Source: a virus
Virus record (IMG/VR): IMGVR_UViG_3300042445_002634
Coordinates: 1-39,468 of that record
Direction: 5' to 3' (one strand)
DNA length: 39,468 bases
Shown: positions 7,770-19,900 of the stretch, in pieces
Numbering within the stretch: the stretch's first letter is position 1
Layout: the number at the start of each line of letters is the position of its first letter
Program-made: the position numbers and the translations under genes
Notes under the pieces: generated by a model
What the model was told of the DNA's origin: nothing
Database searches by the model: none
What the model saw: only the letters and a program-made list of their open reading frames with translations

Positions 7770-7918
7770 GCTCGCGTCTCCAACAGCACTTGCTGAGTTT
7801 TGGGGTCATAGATCTTTATATGGCAATCAATTTGTATGTTGCCTAGATCATCAGGCTTTTTGTCGCGAGCCCGGGCTTCTGGTTGTTTTTCTTGCATATT
7901 TTGATCTTTGAAATTCAT
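7766..7918 (-). CDS. Very small protein (50 aa) sharing a KIYDP motif with the next gene
   Basis: I chose the ATG at 7918 (protein starting MNFKDQ) because it begins 16 bases after the stop of the giant gene; the longer ORF to 8083 would overlap that gene by about 150 bases. Residues 1-32 are charged and probably disordered (KQPEARARDKKPDD). Residues 33-50, IQIDCHIKIYDPKTQQVL and the last residues, resemble the N-terminus of the 201-aa protein downstream. Its stop overlaps the next start as ATGA, so expression is coupled. Small adaptor proteins of this kind occur beside structural genes in marine phages, but no role is established here. There is no strong Shine-Dalgarno sequence. Confidence 0.6.
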   Translation of the reverse strand: MNFKDQNMQEKQPEARARDKKPDDLGNIQIDCHIKIYDPKTQQVLLETRA

Positions 7919-7934
7919 CAAGTATTTATTCCAG

Positions 7935-10900
7935 TTATTTGTCACACAAAAACTGTGCGGCTCGAGTATCGGTGTATTGCAATCCAACCCCGTCATATGC
8001 AGTGGTAGAACCTGGGCCGTACCATCCAAGTCCCTGACGTACTCGAATAGTGACTTGGTATCCTTGATCTGGCGCTGTTTCAAATGTCACAGTAACTGAC
8101 TCTGAAGAGTCATCAACATCATCTGTGTAACCAGTTAGTTGTAGCGTTCCGCCCACAAACACTTGTACTGCTAGAGTAAGATCTGTGGAATCAAACAGTG
8201 TTAGATCTTGTAAACTAAAATCAGCAACAAATGTAGTAGTGTTGCCATCACCGAGATAGTTTGATTCAACATATTGATTTTGGTAAGCTTGATCTAAATA
8301 ATTTCCAATGCCAATGTCATAGACTGCTGTGTCAGCAAGGTGGTTGGCTGCCGCAGTACCAGCAGTTCCTCGACGCAATCCACTTAGAGTATTGTTGGCA
8401 GTATCTCTGGTTCTATAAGAAATACGCTCACCATTGATGGTAATAAGACCAAACAGTCCTTGTTCCAAATAGGGTTCTGCCAATGCGCTGGCGTTGACAA
8501 CATGTATCACATCATCAGTGGCCAATAAGGCTTGTGACAATAAAGTAGTTGTGGCAGCAGTCATTCGATATGTGCTTTGAATTCCTCGCATATCTTGGAA
8601 TATTCTAAATTCCACTGCTTCTGGAACTACGTTTTGAGTTGTGCTGGTGATTACCACTACATCACTTGCATTAATTGCAGGACCAGAAACAATTACTGTG
8701 GTTCCGCTGGTGGTGAATCCACGACCGCTAAACAAGAATCTACCGTTGAGTGTAACTGTCAATCTTTCTGGATTGTCAATGTTGCGACCAGTATCAAAAA
8801 TGTTTGTAACAATTTGAATACCTGTACTAAAATCAAAGCTTCCTAGAGTGTTGTTCAGAGTTGCATCATCGTAGACTGTTTCGTCGTAGCCCTGGCTAAT
8901 TATTTCGCCTTGTGTATTTGGTCCAACAAATACTTGAGTCAACAATCCTTGTTCTGATGTGTCATTCCAAGTGGTTATGTCAATGATGTCACCAAGTTGC
9001 GGTATTAGGCCAGCTGCTGGTTGAAATTCAAGTATGTTTCCATTCACCCAATATTGTGCCGCTGTTCTTACTGCAACTAACACCACTGAACCGGCAGCAG
9101 GAGCAGTTGTTAGTGTCACTGTGCGTAGAGTTGACCCGTCCCAGGCATCTACAATAAATCCAGTGCCAAGAATTAATGCAGTATCGTTTACGTAAACCGA
9201 TACATCATTGTTGGCAACTATGCCTTGGCTATATCCACCATTGCTTGGCAAATTGTACACAGTCTGTGCGTTATCGCCAATATACCTTGCACTTTCTGAC
9301 GGCCTGGCTCGTACACCATTACGTGTTACAATTAGATTTATTGGATTAGTTCCCTGCAGACTATTGGTCAACGTAACTGATAACCCGCCGTTGGCTATCC
9401 ACGTTTGTGTTACTGGCAAACTCCAACTGTGAGTGGTTCCAGTTGGTGCGTAACCCAGCACTGTTAATGTAATCCTATCTGAGCTTGTGTATATTGAATC
9501 AAACGTCAACAGCGAAGATGAATTGTCAATTGCAGTTAACGTGTATTCAGTGTCAGCAATATATGTTTGGCCATTGTAAATCGCAAAACTATCAATCATG
9601 TCAGCTGGGAAAGGTATGACCACCGAAGAATCTATGATATCAGATCCAAGATACGTTTTGCTACAGAGCTGGTTGCCGCCACCTGTGGCAAACACTTCCA
9701 ATGTAATCACATCACCGTTGCTTGCTCCGGTGCCAACCTCAAGTTGATAATTTGCCCAATCATAAGAAGTAGGAGTAATTACTAGACCTTGAGTTACATT
9801 ATAGGCAAGTACCACCATTGGGAATGGCAATAAGTTGGCAAATGAATATGTTGTGTTTGTTGAGTCGTAGAAGTAACTTACGCTGGCTTCTGGACTACCG
9901 TGTCCCAGGCCGCGCCAATCTGCGCCAGGTGTTGTATACACACGCATGTCCAGTGTGTCGTATACTATACCAGGTACCAGTTCTTCTGGTGCGTGGCTTT
10001 CGTATGTGTCAACAAATGCGCCGCCGTCGACTGTGACTGCATTGGCCGGGCCAGTGGTTGGTGGGTTCCCATCATATGCTGGGGCTGGCAATATACCCAG
10101 GTATGGATCTGTGAAGTTGCTTTGGTAAATTGCATCTAAAATTGCTGGATCGTAGGTGGGTATGCCATCGGGTCCATAAGATATATTATCAAATGGGTCA
10201 ATATCAAAATTTCCTACATCATAGCCAGTGTCGCGATTAAAGTCCGGAGCTGCCACTTGCACGCCGGGATAATCAACACCAGAAATCAACAATGCAAGAT
10301 CAAGTCCGGGTTCGTTGACCCTTGGAACATAATAACCCATGGTACGGTCAACCCCGCTCAATGCACTGGCAGCAATCAAAGTCCATTGCTCGGGGTCAAA
10401 AGATGCACTATTAACTGTGGCAACAGCTGACCATACACGGTTATCATATCTTACCAAGGTACCAGTTGCATAATCAACATTGGCTTGCCATTCTAAAACA
10501 TTGCTGGTATATTGGTACCTGTCATATCGCATTGTTGTTAAAATGTTGCGGACTTGTTGGTTGCCCATTACTGCCACTGCTGTGGCTCCCGACCCGTTGC
10601 CTTCGCTTAGTGTGATTGTGGCTGTGGTGCTGTAACCGAGACCTGGATCAATGACATTAATGCTGGTAACCCTGCCGGTACTGTTTATTTGTGCCACCAT
10701 CACTGCTTGTTGCACACAATCACCAGTTACAGTTACCACCGGTGGGCTGGTATAGCCTGACCCACCATTAACAACTGTCACTGATTGGATACTCAACAAA
10801 TAATTTTGATACCATTGATTCCAGGGAAAAGTTTGCCAAGTTGACGAAGTACTTGGAACGCTGGAAGTTGTACTCAATGTCCCGGTGTTATCTAATACTG

Positions 10901-13900
10901 GGCTAATAAACAACTGTTGTAACGGATCCCAATAAGCAGGAAGATCAAAGTCAACAATTGAACCTGGATAGCTATCTAACCCTTGATATTTGAGATTGAA
11001 TTCTCGTATTTGCACGTGATAAGGTTTGACTTCGTTGATGTAGTTTAAAACAAAGTCTTGGTTGTCACGTCGGTAAATTGGATATGGCACCAATTCTCGA
11101 ATTACATGGTCCACATCAATCAAACTAGTTTTAGTCAACCAGGATGTCGAGCGTTGCTCGCTGAGAATGTAATTAAACATCAATACCAATAAGCGATTTC
11201 TTTCAATCAGCAGTTCGTCAATTAACAATTCTTCGTTGATGGCTTCTAGAATTTTTCTAGTTTCGGTTACTGGCGCCTCATCAAAGTATTGAGCGTCAAA
11301 CACTTCAGTGTCAAACCCAAATCTTCCCAGTGTGTAGTCCCAGAGTGCATTTGACAATTCTATTGTGCCGTCCTGTAGGCCTACTCGGACCCAGTTGCCA
11401 TTATCACGCAAATAAATTTCTTTTTTGCCTTGCGCATTGGCTAAAACTTCTACAGAACTTCCGTTGGGCACAGTTATTGTATCCAGTGCAGAACGATTTG
11501 GTACTTTAATTAGTATACGTGTCAACGGGTTATAGCCAGGTCGGTACCAATCAATGTAACTCCAGTAGTTTCTAGTATCATAATTTTGTACTCGAATTAA
11601 CTCTAAAAATACACTACCTGGCAATCTGCCCGTGACAGTCTGATAGATTGTCCACAAGCCGTTATTTGTGCTGTCACTGGTCACAAGATATTTGTATCCA
11701 ATTGCTACCGCATTAAGATTTTGATAAGACAATTCTTCGTAGTTGGCTACTTGTAAATTCCAATTTGTCACAGTGTTGCCATCTACTATTTCAAGTGCAG
11801 GCGGGATAGATTCCCTGCTGTTTAGTAGAGTGAATTTTCTAGTTTCAGAAATAGGATATTCTGCCAGCACCGAGTTGGCACGAGTTATATAATTTTGTAA
11901 CGCCAAGAATCGATTTGCCACCATGCTTTGGCGTGGGCGGTAATCAACGCCATAACGTTGGCTTGGGCTTAACAGTGGGTCTGGTACTGCACGACCAAAC
12001 AAGTCTGCCCCAGTTAAACTGTCCAGCAGTTTTCTGTACAATGCTGGATCCAGGAAACTTTCTGGTCTATCTTGTGCAATTAGCTGATACTCTGCATGCA
12101 CAGCGGCAGTAGTTGCTTGTTTATCAAATTGAATATGCAACACTGTATCTTGTGCAGAAATATATGGTAAAGAATTATAAATGGCCACAGTATTTGCATT
12201 GATAGGTGCAATATAGCTTATGCCACTACTCCTTGGACTTTCAATGTATTGAGATAATGTAGTGGCACTCAGCGTTTTTCCTGCGTTGGTGGCAATAGTA
12301 CGAATACCTTTGACCCAGAAGAAATATTCAGTATTTAAAAATCCTGATTCGTTGAGCATGGTTACTTCAACGTAGCTATCTGCGCTGTAAACTGTGCCTT
12401 CGCCAGTGTAGTTTATTGGCAACTCTGTACTTGAAATCCATTGATATACATCAACCGAACTACCAGGGAATAATTGTCCCCATCGTCGACTTGCATATAC
12501 AATATCGTCTTGGTTGGGATCAATAAATCTAGCAAAAGAAGTATCCCACCACAGTTGTCCAACTTGTGGTTGTCCCCAACGCATGCCGTAGTTGTTGATT
12601 GCTCCGGCGTTGTAGGCAGCCGGATCAACTGCACCAATGTAATTCAAGTTTTGCCGCACTGCTCCTAACAAACGACCTTGAAGTGGATTGAAATAATCCA
12701 GGTATTGATTGGGTGTGCCGGTTACTAAATCATAGACAAATACTGTGTTCAACAGTGCAATGTCAACTGTGGGCTCTTGTATTCTAGTTGGTGCCCAAGC
12801 CGGTCCATGTGAATCATTGTAATACTGTACAACTTTTCCAAAATCTGCTTGGCTACTATCTCCAATGTCACTGCCCGGTGCGCCGATCAAGAACACGCCA
12901 GTGGTATAATCAATAGCGGCACCAAATTGATCTAGGGTCTGAACATCACTGTTAATGAACTGTTGTCCAAACACCAACAGTGGAGGATTGTCCACTGAAG
13001 GATTGACTGCCGACAACACATCATAAGAATAAACTGCGCCACTTTGTATTATAGGATCTGCAAATTGTGTTGTCTTAACATCAAATATTGTAGTATTGTT
13101 GTCAAATATGGTAGGTGCAATTGTGCTTCCGTTGGGTGCGCCCACCATCAAAGTAAGAGCATCGTCACTGACAAACAGTCCTAGTCCAAAATGAGCATAA
13201 CTTTGTGGATCTGGGCTTGTGATTTCTTGTTGCCAGGCGTACACATTGACTCCCAGATCAAAGAACACAGTGCCTTGGCCTGGCAACACTGACAACTTGT
13301 TGACTGGTTGCGCTGAATTAATATTTTTAACAGTCACTATCATTCGTCCAGACACAATTAAAATTTCAGCTGTGTTAAATGGCACTGACCCGGCAGCAAA
13401 TGTAATTTGCTTTGTGTTATTGTCGTAGGTGTAATTAACTCCGTATGTTTGCAATACATTGTTTACATACACTTTTGTTGTGTAACTTGATGCCGCAGAA
13501 TAAATGGTACCAACATCAAATACTGTGGTAGTTCCATCGCCTTCTAGAATTAAATCAGCAGTTAGCACTGCCCCAACGTTGGGAATAAATTCTGACTGTG
13601 TCCAATACACTGTGTTTGTTGGATCGTTTCCAAGAGTAGCACTTGTGGCAATGTAACAAAGTCCATTGTACGAAACTCGATCACCAATGTAATATTGTGT
13701 TACAGTTAAGTAAGGTGTGGTGTTTATAGCATTAACTAGACCGCTAACAGTATTGTTGGGTGCGGCCGGAACTGCCACAAACATGTTGTCAATTCGTATG
13801 TAATCTCCAGCAGTCAGTGCTGGGTTAGCAATTGTGGATTCAATTGTTCCGTATAGTCTTGCTTGATTTCTATAAACTTCAACCTTGCCAGCTTCCGGCA

Positions 13901-16900
13901 AAATTGCCGAGTCTCCCGGTGATGAAATATACAAACTACAGTCATTTGCACACTGATCTACTTTTGCACCAAATTCCGCAGCATCTGTTTGATTAGCAGA
14001 TGTAATTGCTTGCAATTGTACAAATTGATTTGTTTCAATCTGTACCACATCGCCAACAGCAAGTGGTGCAGTAATAGTTACAAATTGATTTGACAAGTCC
14101 GAAGTGTCAACAGTGAATGTACCGCCAATGTTCATTGCGGTGTTTACCAGGAACTCACCATTTACTGTCACTGCCACAAATCCAGGATCTTCCAGGCTGT
14201 TAACTGGGTAAAAGTTAGTTTGCGTGTCATCAATAACAATAAATCGTTCAATGTTTCTATCAAACACATAAACTTCTCCATACTCGTCCTTGGGACGAGT
14301 ATTTGGTGAACCAATCATGATTTGATTTCCAGTTGTAGTACAAGCTACACTCTCGCCAAATCTTAATTCAATGTCAAGTCCAGGAACAGTTAGTGTGTTT
14401 ACATAACTAAAATAAGTGTTGCTGTCTACTAAAATTGTTGCACCAGCTGGTGGCACTGTATTGAATACCAGGATGTGAGGATCAATAATTGAACTGTCGC
14501 TGTTAAAGTCATAATCTAGGTGTGGTCGATACAACTGATCGTCAACTTTGACAGTGAATGAGTAAATGTCTGTTGCTGTGTACAAATATTGATTTAACGC
14601 AAACTCGTAAGTATTAGAAACTCCCGAGCCTGATTGAGTCCAGCCAAGTGGGCTGGACTCAATGATTGCACCACCAACTCCAATACTCTGCACAGTTATT
14701 ACTAAATCGTTGGCAGGGCTAGAGCCGCCACCAATAGTGGCAGCATTGATAGTAAGGGTATCAAGTGCTTGATAATCTTCGCCTGGTGATGTTAATTGAA
14801 CATAGTATTCGCCGCGTACACGATTCACAGTAAATTGTGCATTGCTACCAATTCCTGTGGTACTATCTTGTTCAACATTGTAGTAAGTTTGCTGGTCAAG
14901 TTGTACTATAGATCTACGTGAAATAATTAGCACTTTGCCAGCTTCGGGAATATCCGTCAAAGTTATTGATGTACTGTCAACGGTGTAATCAATTCCATAC
15001 TGTAAGAGATTATTGTCCAAGGCCAACACTAGTTGTTCTGGCAGTGCGTAATCAACAACAATATCATTGATCCAAAGGTAAGTGGTTGTTACACCATCAG
15101 TGATGTACTCAACTGTCTGTCGTTGCACATCAACTCGAGTATATGCATACACTTTGTTGTGTGCCGGTGCGGTAATATACATCCAACGTTCATTTTTACT
15201 GATAGTCACTGCATGACCAAATTCGGCAACGTTGAAGTCTTGATCAGGTGGCAGCAACAATTGTCGTTGTTCAAATACAGGGCTACCAGGAGCCACATAA
15301 ATTGGTGTGGCATATCCCAGGTAGTTGTCACTGGCGCTGGCGCCTACAATACCCCATTGCTGATTACCAATGTCAACTGCACTGCCGTATCTGGCCGCGC
15401 CAGTGGCGTTGAGTTCAATGATTGCATTTTGTTCGTAAACATTCTGGTCAGTTAACACATAGGTATAAATTGCACCCGGGTCAGTTGCTAACTCTGACGG
15501 GTTGTAGCCCGGGGCTCCAACCATAGCACTAAGATTTTCAAAACCTTGTGCAAGAGCGTAGCCAAATTCGCTGTGTATTTCTTGCGTGATTGGAACAATT
15601 GTGGCTGCTTGGTAGAAAGGATCTATTTTTTCAAGCACTGTCCAACGGTCGTTTCCATTGTTGTCCACCCAAACTTTGATCCCTGGCAGCAACTGATTTG
15701 CATATGGTAATCCAATAATGTCAGATGGTTGTGCAACTCTACTTGATTGCAACGTCAATCCAAGCCCGATCCCATTAACAAAGGTTCTTTCTCCGACAAA
15801 GGCATAGTCAATGATGAGTGTATTAAGTGTTGGTACTGACTTTACTCGATAAAAACCGTTTATTTCAGCATCAAAATTCTTGATGATTAATATTTCACCT
15901 GCCAATAGACCATGGTCTTCGGCAAATGTAACTATGCTTGCGCCATCTAAGTTATCTTCAACTTGAACAATGGTACTTGAAACTCCGGAGGCCCGATATA
16001 CCTCCCAATCATAGGCATTTACTCGAGCAACCCATAATGTGGTTCCAACTCCAATTTTATCAAGTGAGTTGTTTGCGTCTGATGGGTTTGTCAAGTCAAA
16101 CAGTGTTATGTCAACGTCATTGAGATTTACGTATCCTGCTGATGGGAATCCAACATCAGTGGGGGATGCCGTGGTGGTGGGCAAGATGTTGGGAGAAGTA
16201 ATCTTGTAACTGCTTTTCCAAATATCATTAACAAATACTGTTTGGTCTGCGGCTGATTCGGTACCAGGCTGTATTACTTGTATCAAACTTGGGTCGCTGG
16301 GGAGTTTTGCTTCATTAAGTAAAACTTCAAAGAAACTGTTGTTGGCATTTGCGCCGTAGACACTTCGTAACATTGCCCAGTATTCATAAAGATTATACTG
16401 TGCAGTTTCTTTACCAAGGTCTGCAAATGTGAAAATTTCTAAACTAGGTCTAGTTCCTTTAGATCCCAAGAATTGTTGATAAAGCTGTACTTGACTGACG
16501 TCATCAAGATTCAATGCAGCCATGTATTCACGTGGCCTAAAACCTATTAGGCCGTAACTAAACAAATCAACCTCAGTTTCTAAGTTGGCATCATACACGC
16601 TGTATGACTGCGCCAACTGGTTGCTGTCATTGGCAGCGTTTGGCAATAGTCCTTGCATTATTTCTGAATAATCGCTTTTGATCCAGGCTGAAAAATCAAA
16701 CGTTGCTGTGGGCTGAATAATTGTGGCCGCGCTCCAATACTGGTCCTTGAACTTGACAATTTCACCTTTAGTGTACTTTTGATTTGGTACCCATTCATTG
16801 ATACCAGCTTGATTAAGAATAAATCCGGGCGCATTTACAGTGCCGTTCCAGTCCCCGCTTAACCATCCTGCTATCAAAATTCGACTCTGACGGCCACCAG

Positions 16901-19900
16901 TTATGGGGTCATAGATTAAATCTGCAAATATACTACGATTGTCTAAAACAATCAAATGCTCGTATGCAGTAAATCTTAGATTTAAAAAGTTAATAGTATC
17001 ACTAGTTAAACTGTTTACAGTGAAGGTATTTTCCAAGCGATCAATTACAAGATTATTTGGAGAGATTCCTTGCCTATTTTGATTCAGCACAACGTTGCTT
17101 AGTTTTACCGGCTGTAGACTTTCTGCAACCAGTCCTGGTGTGGTAATGCTAATTGAATTTGCACCAGGGTTTAGATTAATAATGCTGTTTTCGGCCCAGC
17201 CTTGATTACTCCAATACAAAAATTCTTGAGCCATCTGTACCCAATCCATGATGTAGCCATTTTCAGTACGATCAAACACAAATCCTCGGTCAGTCAACAG
17301 TTTACCATAACTGAGCAAGAAATCGCAAACTGCTGATCGGTTAGTAAACACAAATCCATAAGGAACACGAACAATAGTATTGGTGTACTCAACAGGAACC
17401 TGTTCTGTTGATCCTCCGGCACTGAGTGTCTGTGTTTTTCCATTTACCCTGGATGCTAATATTTCAAAATAATTTTCTAAGCCGTTGTATCCTTGAACTG
17501 CCCATCCTGTGTCAGTTACTTGAACTATTACTGAACTGTAAGATACCTGTTGTACCGGTGGGTTTTTATAAAGCAATAATCCATAGCTTTCGTCTGGCAA
17601 CAACAAGCCGGCATTTGACCCAGTTGGTGTTGATCGTTCGGTGTATAATTTTAAATATCGTTTGTCACTGAATGATGCTAGGCGCCAGCACAATCTAATA
17701 TCTAGGTTACTCAATAGTGTGGTTAGGTCGTTACTACCATTGACTCCTAGTTGTTGATTGTAATCAATGATCCAGTTTATATAACTTGCACGGCTAACAC
17801 CGTTGCCATATAATGGTGCCAGATTGCTGGCTTGGAGACGATATCTTCCTTCCCACAAATACTGACCAATACCCTCGTCATATACGTAACGATCGCGGTC
17901 TGCAAATAAACCAAAAAACTTAGCCGGCCTGGTTAACGCCAACAAGCGCATAACTGCAAACGGCCAAGCACTGCTAGATCTCCAGGTATTTTCAACTGGG
18001 CCGTCGTCCCCAAACGTCCAGCTACGTCGGAATGTGGTGGTATCGTAGTTACCCACCACAGCCGATAATGGACTGAGTAGTTCTCCTTCTGTGCCAACCG
18101 GAATTACATTTAGTAACCCTGGGCGGACATATCGAGGATCAACTCTAGGGTTCACAGGATCTGCAATATATCCTCTTTCTAAATCGCCCCACAACACCAA
18201 GTTACCAGACGTATAAGGGGCAGGACCATATCGAGATGCCCACCATGATGGTTGTTGAGTGAATCCCAGCATTTCCCAGGGCGTTGTATTAGGAGTAGTG
18301 GTATCATAAAAATAAAGATAGTTGCCGCGCCAAGCACCCAACAGTGGTTGCTGATCAAGTCGGTTACTACTCTGACTATAATTGTAAGTAAAAGGATTGC
18401 TTTGCGAATAATTTTGTGAGGTATAGTCTAATTTATTGCTACCGATCCAAGATAAAAAGTCAGGCAACAATATAGAATTAATTTCTTCAAGTGTGTAATC
18501 CGTGGTTCGGAACTGCCCTGGTGTAACATCATCTGCCAGCAACGGCACCGTGGTATTAATTTTTAAATTGTTAAAAATTCTTGTTTCAAATTCTAATAAT
18601 ACATTATCTCGGAAATCACCAAATGCCACAGTGATGCTGCCATCGTGCCCCTGGATGACTAGAGTTGGTTGACTGCTGGTTTCCTCGTAAAAAATCTTAG
18701 GCTCGTATGCTGGATACAAACCCATCTTTGTTGGTGTATTTGGCACATAACTGCCGTAGGTAGTAGCATATTCTCTTATGGTTATTACGTCACCTACCAC
18801 CAATGGAATTGTAATGATAATGCTGGCTGAATCAGCAGGCACAGTGTATTCGTATCCTTTGGTGAGAATGTTACCGTTGACATACACTAATATTGCTTTG
18901 AAGTTACTTTGTGTAAAATCGTAGACTTGATTGGTGGTGAATGTATTAGTGCTGATTAAACTATACGTGTAAGTTAACTCAGTATATGTTTCTCCAGCTG
19001 GAAGCATATCGCTCCAATAGAACGGAAAAATGCTACTACGAGACAACGTAATTTCTTGTATTGACGCATCCAAAACTTGAGTTGGTGTGAGATTTACAAA
19101 GTCACCATTTGATGCATAATCTATCAACAACGCTTTGTACTTGTTGTATTCTTGGCTGTTAAACTCCAAAGAATTAAACAACTCAAACTGCTGGCGGCGC
19201 AAGAATACTCCTGGCAATACCAACGGGGCAGAATTTTGTATTATTTGTGTTCCGTAAGGTACCAGTTCTCCAAGATCGCGAGTATTATTTGCACCAGTTA
19301 TTGGTCCAACAATGTTGCGCAAATTTTGCCCAATAGTTTCATAATGGGTTCTTATAGTGCCTAGTGTAAATTCTGTACTGTTGCCGTTTATTGCATTGTT
19401 TTCAAGATTTAATGGAATCTGATAAAAGCCAATCTGACTAGCAACATTGCTCAAGGCTTGAATTTCAATCACCGAGTTTAGTGCCACCAATGATGACAAT
19501 GTTATAGTTGTGTTTGTGCTGGAAACTGTATAGGTGTATCTTAATGGGTCAAGATAAATGCCATCTATAAAAATTTGTATTGGTGAAAAAATTGTAAGTT
19601 GGTCCACTGGAACATCTAGCACCAACGGAGATCCATCATTGACGAATCTAAAAATTTGTCGGCTGCGAGATGTGGCCGCTGCCGGCTGCCATCCAAGTTC
19701 ACTGGAGAACGATACTCGATCAATGTATTGTCTTGCAAATCCTGTGCTAATTGCAGTGGTAGTGCTTACATTATTTTTAACATAGATAAAAGTGTCGTTG
19801 TAAAAATAGTTAGAAAAAACAATATCACCAACATTGTTGATGCTAAAATATTTTAAAGACAATCCCAACACATCATCTTGTACGGCTGTTTCTCCCTCGG

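Larger units (their letters stand above)
12815..15583 (-). repeat. Seven FG-GAP-like repeats (predicted beta-propeller) in the giant protein
   Basis: Seven segments share an [EQRH][FY]G.a pattern followed about 12 residues later by a hydrophobic run and G[AS]P or its variants. Approximate positions: 15485-15583 (EFGYAL, MVGAPGY), 15308-15403 (RYGSAV, IVGAS), 15133-15230 (EFGHAV, YITAP), 14257-14372 (RFGESV, MIGSPN), 13851-13980 (EFGAKV, YISSPG), 13110-13195 (HFGLGL, MVGAPN), 12815-12935 (QFGAAI, LIGAPGSD). Most are followed by a short strand such as GEVYVF or GKVEVY. This is the pattern of integrin-alpha type propeller blades. Other domains are inserted between blades 3 and 4 and between 5 and 6. 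Confidence 0.65.

Noticed and set aside
7923-7930. AATAAATA before the 50-aa gene as a late promoter
   Set aside because: Only about four bases separate it from the ATG, and it overlaps the gap after the giant gene's stop without room for a ribosome binding site.
7919-8083. N-terminal extension of the 50-aa gene
   Set aside because: It would overlap the end of the giant gene by about 150 bases; the ATG at 7918 lies just after that gene's stop.
14281-14301. A 9-bp stem, 3-base loop inverted repeat as a terminator
   Set aside because: It lies inside the giant coding frame (encoding part of propeller repeat 4) with no U-tract; probably incidental.
15033-15455. Plus-strand ORF of 140 codons within the giant gene
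   Set aside because: Antisense to propeller repeats 2 and 3, with no start signal and no recognisable motif.
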